64,000 bases of DNA from UBA1181 sp045601045 (GTDB lineage Bacteria > Bacteroidota > Bacteroidia > Bacteroidales > Paludibacteraceae): assembly GCA_045601045.1 (NCBI GenBank), contig JAZRZA010000014.1, positions 1 to 64,000 on the forward strand, written 5' to 3'. This document shows positions 27,901 to 36,382 of the stretch, piece by piece. A model generated the notes under the pieces. The model was not told the DNA's origin and ran no database searches. It saw only the letters and a list, made by a program, of their open reading frames with translations. Numbering within the stretch: position 1 is the first letter of the stretch; every line of letters starts with the position of its first letter. A program made the position numbers and the translations under genes.

Positions 27901-28561
27901 GGCTACACAAGCCACTACAAAGCACGATTACTGCGAGGTATTGTCATGGGCATTGAGCGACAACAGAGACAATCGCTACATGAATACATACAGAAACTTC
28001 ACAGCGATGTACTACGGCAACAGCGCGATCACCAACAAGCAACGCTACTCCGACTCGTTGTTGATCAGCAACGCGAGATTGAGCGCCATCGACATTCTTG
28101 GACAACAATACAATTCAATGTCAAACCGAGAATTGTCTTCCGCTATCAGAAGCTATGGCAACGCCATCGACACCGTAGCAGCCAGGGAGTACGCCAATGA
28201 GCGCAAACAACGTGCCATCGAAGTACTTGACTACGCGCACAAGGTATTGCCTGCTCCGCAAGTTCCTTACACCACCATCTCTTTGATGCTCGCTAAATAC
28301 TACAACGAACTCGGAGAGTACGAGAAGGCCAGACCAATCTTTATGGCAATGAAGGAGAACGCTATCCAAAACCTCAGGTGGATCAATGGAATGGATTCAA
28401 GATTCCATCGCAGATCAGGACAATCTGATATCGTAAGCGACCAATACCGTATTCTCCACGAGATCGTAAATATCGAAAAAGAGAGAAACGAACCTTGTGC
28501 CGAAGAGGATGATGCGTTGTTGAATAAATATTACCCATTATTCCAAAAAGCGGTAGAATAG
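24983..28561 (+). CDS. DUF2723 polytopic membrane protein (GT-C type, TMEM260-like)
   Basis: A 1192-residue protein. Residues 1-370 hold about ten TM helices with DUF2723 hallmarks: an acidic loop TASFWDCGEFIS and VGHPPGAPFFML near 30-60, as in GT-C glycosyltransferases. More TM helices follow to about 690; the C-terminal 500 residues are soluble, with a TNGDNDTFPLW segment and TPR-like helices near the end (ISLMLAKYYNELGEYEKARPIF). The mammalian homologue TMEM260 is a protein O-mannosyltransferase. A role in protein O-glycosylation is therefore plausible but unproven. First gene of a run with the deacetylase and purD. Confidence 0.85.
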   Translation: MKRFKFYNNLIGWVVFAIAAVTYLMTIEPTASFWDCGEFISTANKLEVGHPPGAPFFMLTARLFTLFASDQAHVAMMVNSFSALCSAFCILFLFWTITHIARKLVLESDNQEISNAQLITILGAGAVGALAYTFSDTFWFSAVEGEVYAYSSLFTAVVFWAILKWEDVADQPFANRWLVLIAYLMGLSIGVHLLNLLTIPALVFVYYFKKYKATIKGSFIALGISVVILVMVLYGIIPGFVEVAGWFELFFVNTLGCSFNTGTVIYAILLIGCIVWGIWETMFKPSNRAIIPFALSILLLGIPFLGGRVNIVVGLLLTCGLVAFLIYGKKFYNHAILNTILICCAVILLGYSSYAAIIIRSAANTPMDQNSPDDVFALKSYLNREQYGDTPLLYGESYASEYEWDSNGNAIYSEGETLYAKKVKIDPNEPDQYEAYDTKRVYKHQLCMLFPRMYSTQGHHISGYKHWANIKGKKATYFNRNGERKTKVIPTFGENLAYFFKYQVNFMYWRYFMWNFVGRQNDIQADGGDINGNCITGINFIDSIFLGDQSQLPDEMKNNKGRNTYYGIPLLLGLLGLVYQVTRKKKENENEGVQSFVVTFTLFFMTGLAIVLYLNQTPFQPRERDYAYAGSFYAFCIWVGLSVPAIIELAFKKLNPTIGATIATALGLLGAPVLMASENWDDHDRSGRYTCRDFGQNYLLSMAPHGVIFTNGDNDTFPLWYNQEVEGVGEDQRVANLSYLQMGWYVDQMKRDAYKSKALPLSLHPKDYMNGRMDYAEILDLNDNKPMELSQANQILIDNDANIRKRILRDPNQKFWFYPARKLYMPVNRDEVLHNNVVSEKEKQNIVPVINIGFGDGKRYLGKQEIFILDLLANNHWERPMYFATTVGKESFTGLNDYLQLEGMAYRIVPVKKNPLEAGERVNTDVMYDNMLHKFKWGGIAENPNIYLEENNLRMTSTLRLMFLRLVEGLTSEATQATTKHDYCEVLSWALSDNRDNRYMNTYRNFTAMYYGNSAITNKQRYSDSLLISNARLSAIDILGQQYNSMSNRELSSAIRSYGNAIDTVAAREYANERKQRAIEVLDYAHKVLPAPQVPYTTISLMLAKYYNELGEYEKARPIFMAMKENAIQNLRWINGMDSRFHRRSGQSDIVSDQYRILHEIVNIEKERNEPCAEEDDALLNKYYPLFQKAVE

Positions 28562-28562
28562 T

Positions 28563-29210
28563 ATGTTTATCGAACAATTGCCAAATGTGTACAGGAAATT
28601 ATTTCCTGGCACCATTTGGCGTTTACCTCACAAAGAAAAGTGTGTCTATCTCACATTCGATGATGGCCCGATTCCCGAGGTAACCCCGTTCGTATTGGAT
28701 CTATTGCGAAAGGAGGGTATCAAAGCTACCTTCTTCTGCGTAGGAGATAATGTGAGGAAGCATCCTGATGTATTCCAGCAGGTGCTAGACGAAGGCCATT
28801 TAGTGGGCAACCACACCTTCAACCACTTGCAAGGTCTCTACACATGGTCCAGAAACTACATCAATAATGTGCTCCAAGCGGATGACTACATCCACAGCAA
28901 GCTATTCAGACCACCGCACGGCATTCTGAGGTATCTGCAATTCGTCACGCTCCGCAGAAGATTCAAAATCGTCTTTTGGGATGTGGTCACCCGAGATTAC
29001 AACCAAAAGTTGACGGGCGACGAAGTGATGAATATTGTTAAAAAATACACCAGAAACGGATCAATTGTCGTATTCCACGACTCTCTGAAAGCGGAGAAGA
29101 ACATTCGTTACGTGCTTCCCAAGGCCATTGAATACTTTAAGGCGGAGGGCTATAAATTCGAACTATTAAACGAAACAAACATAGAAGAAAATAAAAAAGA
29201 GGGAATATGA
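28563..29210 (+). CDS. Polysaccharide deacetylase (NodB/CE4)
   Basis: A 215-residue protein with the NodB domain: YLTFDDGP (catalytic and metal Asp pair), GIKATFFCVGDN, the metal-binding HTFNH, FRPPHG and the closing IVVFHDS. It removes N-acetyl or O-acetyl groups from polysaccharide, perhaps peptidoglycan or an envelope glycan. No clear signal peptide is visible, so localisation is uncertain. It starts 1 base after the DUF2723 stop and overlaps purD by 4 bases. Confidence 0.92.
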   Translation: MFIEQLPNVYRKLFPGTIWRLPHKEKCVYLTFDDGPIPEVTPFVLDLLRKEGIKATFFCVGDNVRKHPDVFQQVLDEGHLVGNHTFNHLQGLYTWSRNYINNVLQADDYIHSKLFRPPHGILRYLQFVTLRRRFKIVFWDVVTRDYNQKLTGDEVMNIVKKYTRNGSIVVFHDSLKAEKNIRYVLPKAIEYFKAEGYKFELLNETNIEENKKEGI

Positions 29211-30481
29211 ATATACTATTGTTAGGATCAGGCGGTAGAGAACACGCATTGGCGTGGAAGATCGCGCAAAGCAAGAAAGTAGAGAAACTTTTCATCGCGC
29301 CAGGTAACGGCGGAACACTCACAGTGGGTGAAAATGTAAACATTTCAGCGACAGACTTCCCTGCCCTCAAACAATTCGTGTTGAACAACAACGTGAATAT
29401 GGTGGTAGTAGGACCAGAGGATCCATTGGTGAAGGGTGTTTACGATTTCTTCGTTAATGATCCTGAGTTGAAGCAAATTCCTGTCATCGGTCCTTCCAAA
29501 GAGGGTGCTCAATTGGAGGGTAGCAAAGACTTCGCGAAGGCATTCATGATGCGTCACAATATTCCGACCGCACGCTACAAGAGCTTCACCTCCCAAACAC
29601 TCGAAGAGGGTTGTAAATTCTTGGAGGAGTTGGAAGCGCCTTACGTATTGAAGGCGGACGGTTTGGCTGCCGGTAAGGGTGTATTGATCATCCCTGATTT
29701 GGCGGAGGCTAAGCAAGAGTTGCGCAATATGTTGGACGGCAAGTTCGGCGAAGCGAGCTCAACAGTGGTCATCGAGGAGTTCCTCGCAGGTATCGAATGC
29801 TCCGTATTCGTTTTGTCAGATGGAAACGGCGGTTACAAGATCCTTCCAGTAGCGAAAGACTACAAGAGAATCGGCGAGGGCGACACAGGCCTCAACACAG
29901 GCGGTATGGGTGCCGTTTCACCAGTACCATTCGCCGATAAGGTATTCATGGAGAAGGTGGAGAAGAGAATCGTCATCCCTACCATCGAAGGATTGAAGAA
30001 AGAGAACATTACCTACAAAGGTTTCATCTTCCTTGGTTTGATCAACGTGAAGAATGAGCCTATGGTGATCGAATACAACGTCCGTATGGGCGACCCAGAG
30101 ACCGAGGCTGTAATGCTCCGTATCAAATCCGACCTTGTTGATCTATTCGAAGGCGTAGCCGCAGGCAACCTTGCCAGCAAGACTTTGGAGGAGGACGAGC
30201 GTGCCGCTGTAACCGTCATGCTTGTGTCTGGCGGATATCCTGAGGCATACGAGAAGGGCAAAGTAATCACAGGTTTGGATGCTGTGGAAGATAGCATCGT
30301 ATTCCACGCCGGAACCACCATGAAGGATGGTCAATTGCTCACCAGCGGCGGCCGTGTGATGTCCATCAGCTCTTACGGAAAGACCAAAGAAGATGCCTTG
30401 GCAGTCTCTTTCAAGAACGCGCAAAAGATCGCGTTCGACAAGAAATATTTCCGTTCCGATATCGGAAAGGACTTAAAGTAA
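29207..30481 (+). CDS. purD: Phosphoribosylamine--glycine ligase
   Basis: A 424-residue GARS enzyme: N-terminal GSGGREHALAWKI, ATP-grasp centre with LKADGLAAGKGV, the NTGGMGAVSP loop and the C-terminal VMLVSGGYPEAYEKG. It makes glycinamide ribonucleotide in purine synthesis. Its ATG lies within the end of the deacetylase gene (4-base overlap), so the two are translationally coupled despite unrelated functions. Full length. Confidence 0.97.
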   Translation: MNILLLGSGGREHALAWKIAQSKKVEKLFIAPGNGGTLTVGENVNISATDFPALKQFVLNNNVNMVVVGPEDPLVKGVYDFFVNDPELKQIPVIGPSKEGAQLEGSKDFAKAFMMRHNIPTARYKSFTSQTLEEGCKFLEELEAPYVLKADGLAAGKGVLIIPDLAEAKQELRNMLDGKFGEASSTVVIEEFLAGIECSVFVLSDGNGGYKILPVAKDYKRIGEGDTGLNTGGMGAVSPVPFADKVFMEKVEKRIVIPTIEGLKKENITYKGFIFLGLINVKNEPMVIEYNVRMGDPETEAVMLRIKSDLVDLFEGVAAGNLASKTLEEDERAAVTVMLVSGGYPEAYEKGKVITGLDAVEDSIVFHAGTTMKDGQLLTSGGRVMSISSYGKTKEDALAVSFKNAQKIAFDKKYFRSDIGKDLK

Positions 30482-30487
30482 TACAGG

Positions 30488-31513
30488 ATGCAATATTTAC
30501 AGTACAAAGACACGATCCTTCCTGGAGTATCAACCATATTGATCTCCCTGATTGTCACATTTGTATTGTGGTATGACATCTTCTTGCCCGGCACAACCGC
30601 GCAAGAATTGGCATTGAGTGGAGGATCTCTCGTCATGGGAGATTCTCCACTCACCCATTTATTAAACGGGCTCATCCCCTTCGATGGTTTGGCATGTCGC
30701 ATCGCCGCCTTGGCATGTGTCATCATCACAGGCTATTGTATGATCAGTTTGAACGGAACCTTCGCGTTCATCAACGTGCGAACCATCCTACCCGCCTTGA
30801 TCTTCGCCATCACCGTATCCCTGTTGATGCGTCCGCACCTATTCTCCCCCGCATGGATCATCACCCTGTGCGTGGTACTTTTCGTGAATAGCACTTTCAA
30901 ACTAGTGGAAGGAAGCTCCGACCAATTCATCATCAGAGCGTTTGATGCAGGTTTCGTTCTCTCAATCGCCTCTTTGTTCGCCGTACAATCCATTGTGTTG
31001 GCCATCCCATTTTTTGTGATGCTCTATCGATGCAACACCTTCCACATCAGGCTATTCTTCTCCTTCTTAACAGGCGTGTTCCTCCCGCAATTCTACTGCG
31101 TGCTCATTGCCATCGCGCTGAACAACATAGCGGGATGGACAGAATACTGGAGCGACTGGATCAACATTGGAGAAAGCCTTACAATGGCGAATGGATTTGA
31201 TCAATGGATCTATATGGGCATTCTCGCTATCCTATTCGTCGTCTCCTTCCAGTTCTTCATCCGCAGTCGTTCCAACCAAAACGTCCGTAGCCGCGAGGAG
31301 GTAGTCTTTCTAATTGTCTGTTTCTTCGCCACACTGGTCATGATGCTGATGTGTTGGAACAATGCCGAGATTTTTTTACCTACCTCCCTATTTTTCGGAG
31401 CATTCATCATAGGACAATATTTTACCCTCGAATGGTCTGTTCCGTCTAAAGTTCTCTTGGCGATTTTCGCCTTGATCTCCCTGCTATTCTTCATCCAACC
31501 GAACATCATTTAA
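30488..31513 (+). CDS. Polytopic membrane protein, unknown function
   Basis: A 341-residue protein with about nine to ten hydrophobic helices over its whole length and short loops. No signature motif was recognised. It starts 6 bases after purD and is followed 4 bases later by a VTT-domain membrane protein, so it is part of the same transcript. A Bacteroidetes-specific envelope role is possible; nothing more can be said from the sequence. Confidence 0.7.
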   Translation: MQYLQYKDTILPGVSTILISLIVTFVLWYDIFLPGTTAQELALSGGSLVMGDSPLTHLLNGLIPFDGLACRIAALACVIITGYCMISLNGTFAFINVRTILPALIFAITVSLLMRPHLFSPAWIITLCVVLFVNSTFKLVEGSSDQFIIRAFDAGFVLSIASLFAVQSIVLAIPFFVMLYRCNTFHIRLFFSFLTGVFLPQFYCVLIAIALNNIAGWTEYWSDWINIGESLTMANGFDQWIYMGILAILFVVSFQFFIRSRSNQNVRSREEVVFLIVCFFATLVMMLMCWNNAEIFLPTSLFFGAFIIGQYFTLEWSVPSKVLLAIFALISLLFFIQPNII

Positions 31514-31517
31514 GGAG

Positions 31518-31964
31518 ATGATTGATTTTTTCATAAGCTATGGTTATTGGGGACTCTTTTTCATCGCGTTCCTAGCAGGTTCCATTCTTCCGTTCAGTTC
31601 GGAAGTGGTCCTCTCCGCGCTTTTGGTGGCAGGATCGGATCCCCTACAATGTCTGATCGCCGCCACTGCCGGAAATGTGCTTGGAGGCATGACCTGTTAC
31701 TGGCTGGGCCGACAGGGGAAAATGGATCTATTGGAACGGAGATTCGGCGTGAAAAAGGAGAAGGTCATCCACTGGAGCGAGAAATTACGACACAAGGGAA
31801 CCATCTTCGCCTTCTTCGGGTTCGTACCTATCATCGGTAGCGTCATCGTGGTCTCATTGGGCTATCTGCGAAGCAACCCTTGGATGGTCTGCCTCTTTAT
31901 GCTACTAGGTAAATCATTAAGATATTTTGCTTGGATGACCGCCCACAATTACATTATTGGATGA
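31518..31964 (+). CDS. YqaA-type VTT/DedA-family membrane protein
   Basis: A 148-residue protein with three to four TM helices. The pattern IAFLAGSILPFSSEVVLSALL, TAGNVLGGMTCYWLGR and FFGFVPIIGSVIVVSLGYLR is that of the small YqaA branch of the DedA (VTT) family. DedA proteins move phospholipids or undecaprenyl phosphate across the inner membrane; the YqaA branch is less studied. A close purine-rich site (AAGGAG directly before ATG) is present. Last gene of the DUF2723-purD run. Confidence 0.85.
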   Translation: MIDFFISYGYWGLFFIAFLAGSILPFSSEVVLSALLVAGSDPLQCLIAATAGNVLGGMTCYWLGRQGKMDLLERRFGVKKEKVIHWSEKLRHKGTIFAFFGFVPIIGSVIVVSLGYLRSNPWMVCLFMLLGKSLRYFAWMTAHNYIIG

Positions 31965-32004
31965 TTCTCCACGATTGGATAATTTCATTTCGCTTATTTT
32001 TTTA

Positions 32005-32012
32005 TATTTTTG
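32005..32012 (+). promoter_or_regulatory. -7 promoter element (TATTTTTG)
   Basis: TATTTTTG matches TAnnTTTG 20 bases before the ATG at 32032. It lies inside the longer open frame beginning at 31957, which argues for the later start. Confidence 0.5.
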
Positions 32013-32031
32013 CAAACAAAAGAAGATTTGT

Positions 32032-33333
32032 ATGAAACATAAAGTATTCAAATCACTGATATACTCCCTAGTAGCGATGACTTCGTTGTTCGTATCTTGC
32101 GGTGACGAGGAAGATACAACAAAAGAGTTGAAGAATTTGAGCGATCCTCGTATCCGCAGTATGAGACTCAACAACATATCGGAGACATTCGTGGTCAATG
32201 ATATAGACCAAATCATATACAACTACGACTCCCTCAATGTGGGAACTAACCTCGCAGCTGTCCAAGCGCGATTCTACGGCTACACTTCCCAACCTACCGT
32301 TCAAGTGTTGAAGAATGGCCAATGGGAAATTTTCAAGAATGGTTCTACCATGAACTTAACCAGTCCAGTGGAGATTATCGCCACCTCTGAAGATGGTTCC
32401 CACCAGAAGAAGTATACCATTCAAGTACGTGTCCACAACTATGATGTCTCCGCCCTCACTTGGGAGAAATACGGAACAATCGATATCAAGAACAAAATCG
32501 TTTCCCAACAGTCCTTCTACAAGAACGGTTGCGGAATGTGGTTTTATGCGGACGAGACGGGCGCAAACCACTTGATGACCTCTACCAACGATTTGGAAGT
32601 GTGGTCGGAGAAGCCGATTCAGTTGGAGAAGGCCAACTGGTATTCATCTGCCATTTTGGGCGATTCAGTCTATGTGCAAAACACCGAAGGCGATCTTTAT
32701 GCGGCTAACCTAAACACATTGGCCTTCGCGCCAGTAGCCTCATCGGTAAAGGTCGAGAAAATACTCTTCACCATCGGAACCAAGATTTGGGCCCTTGTCA
32801 AAGAGGGAGAGGGATGTGCCCTATATGAGAAGTCGACGGGAGATTTCCAAAAGAAATCCGACCTTCCTGCTGACTTCCCTACCGAGAACTTGGTTACATT
32901 CACATCCGCTTCGGGATATACCTCATTGGGTTATATCTACGCCACCCAAAATGGTTATGGAACCGTATGGAGCATCGACAGCAAGGGCAACACCCGCATA
33001 TTGCAAGCACCAGACGGCACACTTCCCTACTTGACTAATCCGATTGTTTTCCAATACGAGAACCTATTGGGAATCGTAGGAGGCAACTTGGCGGACGGAA
33101 CCCACTCCAACAAATGCTACACTTCGCAAGATTGTGGTGCCTCTTGGAACTACGATTGGCACAAGGATTTGACTGGCGAGATTGCCACATTGTCCCATGC
33201 GGGAACCTTCGTTCTCGTCAAAGCGGGTGAAATCGCATTCGTGGGCGGAAACACATCCAATGGCGTATCCAACATCATTTGGAAAGGCGTGCTCAACCAA
33301 TTGACCGCTGACGATTTGAACTATCAATACTAA
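32032..33333 (+). CDS. DUF6242-like surface lipoprotein
   Basis: A 433-residue lipoprotein when started at MKHKVFKS; the signal ends FVSC (Cys23) and is followed by an acidic GDEEDTT, like the surface-export signal of Bacteroidetes lipoproteins. An Ig-like domain (about 50-135, ending KKYTIQVRVHNYD) leads to a C-terminal region of six to seven WD/kelch-like beta blades (WEKYGTIDIK, MWFYADETGANHL, YTSQDCGASW). The layout fits Bacteroidetes DUF6242 proteins, of unknown function. It is 5 bases before the sugar kinase. Confidence 0.7.
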   Translation: MKHKVFKSLIYSLVAMTSLFVSCGDEEDTTKELKNLSDPRIRSMRLNNISETFVVNDIDQIIYNYDSLNVGTNLAAVQARFYGYTSQPTVQVLKNGQWEIFKNGSTMNLTSPVEIIATSEDGSHQKKYTIQVRVHNYDVSALTWEKYGTIDIKNKIVSQQSFYKNGCGMWFYADETGANHLMTSTNDLEVWSEKPIQLEKANWYSSAILGDSVYVQNTEGDLYAANLNTLAFAPVASSVKVEKILFTIGTKIWALVKEGEGCALYEKSTGDFQKKSDLPADFPTENLVTFTSASGYTSLGYIYATQNGYGTVWSIDSKGNTRILQAPDGTLPYLTNPIVFQYENLLGIVGGNLADGTHSNKCYTSQDCGASWNYDWHKDLTGEIATLSHAGTFVLVKAGEIAFVGGNTSNGVSNIIWKGVLNQLTADDLNYQY

Positions 33334-33338
33334 TAACA

Positions 33339-34268
33339 ATGAGAAGAATTTTAGGCATCGGAGAGACCGTCTTCGATATTCTCTTTAAAGATAACCAACC
33401 CATCGGCGCGAAGCCGGGTGGATCTGTTTACAACGCGCTCATCTCTTTGGGCAGATTGGGTTTGGAGCCTGCCTTCATCAGCGAAATCGGAAATGACAAG
33501 ATTGGCACGATCATCAAGGATTTCTTGGACGCCAACCATGTGAAGACAGATTACATCTACTCTTTCGACAAAGGGAAGACCCCTTTGGCATTAGCCTTTT
33601 TGGATGAGAAACAAAATGCGGATTATCTCTTCTACAAAGATTATCCATCCGACCGATTGGACTATATCATGCCAGAGATCAAGGCGGATGACATCTTGGT
33701 GATCGGATCCTACTACGCCTTGAATCCAGTGCTTCACGATAAGTTGGTCGACCTTTTGGATTACGCGCAAGAGAAGAAGGCGATCATCTACTACGATGTG
33801 AATTTCCGCAAATCACACATCAACGATGTGCGCCACTTGATGCCAACCATTTTGGATAACTTCGAGTACGCGGATATCATCAAAGGTTCAGACGAGGATT
33901 TCTTAAACATCTATGGTGAGGAGGGTGCCGAGCAGATTTACCACGACCACATCAGTTTCTACTCCAAGAACTTCATCTACACCGAAGGCGCAAAGGGAGC
34001 CCACGTATTCGGCAACAAGTTCAGCAAGCAATACCAAGGCAACGTCATCACCCCAGTCAGCACCGTAGGCGCGGGGGACAATTTCAATGCAGGTGTAATT
34101 TACGGTTTAATCAAAGAGAATGTCACTTTGGATGAACTCAAAGAGGGTGTCTCCGAAGAGAAATGGAACAACATCGCACGCTGCGCGATCGACTTCTCAG
34201 CCTTTGTCTGCACAACTGTAGACAACTACATCTCACCAGAATTCGCGCAAGAATATTTGAAGAAATAA
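33339..34268 (+). CDS. PfkB-family carbohydrate kinase (fructokinase-like)
   Basis: A 309-residue ribokinase-family protein. N-terminal GGSVYNALISLGRLG binds the sugar, and the C-terminal VSTVGAGDNFNAGVIYG holds the anion hole and the catalytic Asp of the GAGD motif. Fructose is the likeliest substrate but the family is broad. It follows the lipoprotein by 5 bases and precedes pyrE by 25, so one transcript is likely. Confidence 0.9.
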   Translation: MRRILGIGETVFDILFKDNQPIGAKPGGSVYNALISLGRLGLEPAFISEIGNDKIGTIIKDFLDANHVKTDYIYSFDKGKTPLALAFLDEKQNADYLFYKDYPSDRLDYIMPEIKADDILVIGSYYALNPVLHDKLVDLLDYAQEKKAIIYYDVNFRKSHINDVRHLMPTILDNFEYADIIKGSDEDFLNIYGEEGAEQIYHDHISFYSKNFIYTEGAKGAHVFGNKFSKQYQGNVITPVSTVGAGDNFNAGVIYGLIKENVTLDELKEGVSEEKWNNIARCAIDFSAFVCTTVDNYISPEFAQEYLKK

Positions 34269-34293
34269 AAACAATAAATTAATAGATACGATT

Positions 34294-34926
34294 ATGAGCA
34301 ATGTTCAAAATCAAGTAGCTGAAAAATTACTCAGCATCCAAGCCGTAAAGCTTCAACCATCGAACCCATTCACTTGGGCATCAGGATGGAAATCTCCAAT
34401 CTATTGCGACAACCGCAAGACATTGGCTTATCCAGAGATTCGTACCCTCATCAAGGAGGAGTTAGCAAATATTATCCGTGAGAAGTACAACGACGCAGAC
34501 GTTGTGGCAGGTGTTGCGACAGGAGCGATCGCTCAAGGCGCGCTTGTAGCGGATTTGCTTGGCAAACCATTCGTCTATGTACGTTCAGCAGCAAAGGACC
34601 ACGGTATGGGCAACTTGATCGAGGGCGAGTTGAAGGCAGGACAAAAGGTAGTGGTGGTAGAGGATTTGATCTCTACTGGCGGTAGTAGCTTGAAGGCGGT
34701 CAACGCACTTCGTGAGGCTGGTGCCGAGGTGATGGGTATGGTAGCCATCTTCACCTACGGATTCCCTTTGGCAGCGGAGCAATTCGCCGCAGCAAATGTG
34801 AATTTAACTACCCTTTCCAACTACGAGGCAGTTCTTCAACACCTTTTGGAGAAGAAGGTCATCGGAGAGAGCGAATTGGCGACATTGAAGGAGTGGCGTA
34901 AGAGCCCAGACACTTGGGGCAAGTAA
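34294..34926 (+). CDS. pyrE: Orotate phosphoribosyltransferase
   Basis: A 210-residue OPRTase. SNPFTWASGWKSPIYCDNR is the orotate-side signature, VVVVEDLISTGGSS the PRPP-binding motif, and FVYVRSAAKDHG carries the catalytic loop lysine. It converts orotate and PRPP to OMP in pyrimidine synthesis. Full length, followed after 21 bases by the SRPBCC protein. Confidence 0.97.
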   Translation: MSNVQNQVAEKLLSIQAVKLQPSNPFTWASGWKSPIYCDNRKTLAYPEIRTLIKEELANIIREKYNDADVVAGVATGAIAQGALVADLLGKPFVYVRSAAKDHGMGNLIEGELKAGQKVVVVEDLISTGGSSLKAVNALREAGAEVMGMVAIFTYGFPLAAEQFAAANVNLTTLSNYEAVLQHLLEKKVIGESELATLKEWRKSPDTWGK

Positions 34927-34947
34927 TACAAAATAACACAAGAGAGT

Positions 34948-35373
34948 ATGACGACAATCGAGAGCAACATCACCAAGTCGATCTATAGCGACGAAAAGAT
35001 TTTCAATATTCTTTCCGATCTATCCAACTTGGAGCGCATCAAGGATAGAATACCCCAAGACAAGGTGAAAAACATGAGTTTCGACAGAGACTCATGCACA
35101 TTCGAGATCGCCAACGCACCCCTTGGTCCTGTGACAATACGAATCGTTGAGCGTGAGCCTAACAAGACCATTAAGTTCGGTTCCGACCAGTCTCCGATTC
35201 CATTCAATGTATGGATTCAACTAAAATCCGTTGGGGAGAATGACACCAGAATAAAGGTGACCATCAAGGCAGAGCTCAATATGATGATCAAAATGATGGT
35301 GGAGAAACCATTGAAGCAAGGCTTGGACAAGGCCGCTGAGATGTTGGCTGCATTGCCTTACGGAGAGATGTAA
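34948..35373 (+). CDS. SRPBCC-fold (polyketide cyclase-like) protein
   Basis: A 141-residue protein whose pattern (ISTHIT-like N-terminal strand, IFNILSDLSNLERI helix, CTFEIANAPLGPVTIRI strands, long C-terminal helix LKQGLDKAAEMLAALP) fits a START/SRPBCC ligand-binding fold. The ligand is unknown. It closes the pyrE transcript, with a terminator 27 bases on. Confidence 0.78.
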   Translation: MTTIESNITKSIYSDEKIFNILSDLSNLERIKDRIPQDKVKNMSFDRDSCTFEIANAPLGPVTIRIVEREPNKTIKFGSDQSPIPFNVWIQLKSVGENDTRIKVTIKAELNMMIKMMVEKPLKQGLDKAAEMLAALPYGEM

Positions 35374-35400
35374 AATAAGAATAGAAAATTACGGATGAGA

Positions 35401-35427
35401 GGGTTGTCTTAGGACAACCCTTTTTTT
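35401..35427 (+). terminator. Intrinsic terminator after the pyrE run
   Basis: A perfect 8-bp stem GGGTTGTC / GACAACCC with a TTAG loop and seven Ts. Confidence 0.92.
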
Positions 35428-35492
35428 GCTTTATGAAAAGAGATACATGAAATAGATTACCTCAAACCGTAGAACATCGTCGAACATCAGGC

Positions 35493-36374
35493 TCACGCCT
35501 TGTACTCCGCCATCACCATACCCACCACAATGGCCGCCGCACCCGCTATGGCGACTCCCGTTATCCTCTCATCCAACACAATCACAGCGGTAATCATCGT
35601 GACCAATGGGACAACATAGATATAATTCGAGGCCAAAACAGTTCCCAGTTGCTTCAACACCTTATTCCAAACCAAATAACCGAACAGAGAGGAGAACATC
35701 GTCAACAACAAGAAGTTGAGAATCACCGCAGGTTCCGAGAAATTCTCCCACGGCACATTCGGACGATCGTAAAGCAAAAATGGTATCGTTGTCAGACAAC
35801 TATAAAAGAAAACCTTACGCGTGATAAACATTGTAGAATATTGACCATACAACCTGCGGATTGAAATGGAATAGATCATCCAAACAATCGCGGCACCGAA
35901 AGCCATCATGTCACCCCACGGGGAGAGTTTCAGGTAAAATTGACCATTCAACACCACCAAAACCATACCGAAGAAGGTAAGCAAAGATCCCAGAATCTGC
36001 CGCTTGTTCAACCGCTCTTTCTTGAAAAATAGGCTGACCACTATCAGAATCATCAAAGGATTGGTGCAAACAAGCAACGACACATTCGACGAGGGGGAAA
36101 GGACCAAAGCGCTATTCTCCAACCAAAAGTAGAGGGTACCACCCATCAGACCGCCCAACAGCAGTGTAAGTTCATCCCGCCAACTATCCGAACGCCATTT
36201 TTTGTGGGAACAAATCACCAGCAACGCATAGGTGACAATAAAGCGAACAAAAAAGATAAACACCGCGGAAAAACCATACGACAACAAAATCTTGGTGGAG
36301 ACGAAACTCGTTCCCCAAATCACCACTGTTAGAATGGCCATCAAGTGCCAAAATAGAGTTCCCCGCTCCTGCAT
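35493..36374 (-). CDS. EamA/DMT-family transporter
   Basis: A 293-residue inner membrane protein with ten TM helices as two EamA repeats of five (about 10-140 and 150-290). Typical motifs are IWGTSFVSTKILL at the N-terminus and YVVPLVTMITAVIVLDER in the second repeat. The family exports metabolites or amino acids; the substrate cannot be told. It follows the Rieske-like lipoprotein by 8 bases on the same strand. Confidence 0.9.
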   Translation of the reverse strand: MQERGTLFWHLMAILTVVIWGTSFVSTKILLSYGFSAVFIFFVRFIVTYALLVICSHKKWRSDSWRDELTLLLGGLMGGTLYFWLENSALVLSPSSNVSLLVCTNPLMILIVVSLFFKKERLNKRQILGSLLTFFGMVLVVLNGQFYLKLSPWGDMMAFGAAIVWMIYSISIRRLYGQYSTMFITRKVFFYSCLTTIPFLLYDRPNVPWENFSEPAVILNFLLLTMFSSLFGYLVWNKVLKQLGTVLASNYIYVVPLVTMITAVIVLDERITGVAIAGAAAIVVGMVMAEYKA

Positions 36375-36382
36375 GACAATAA

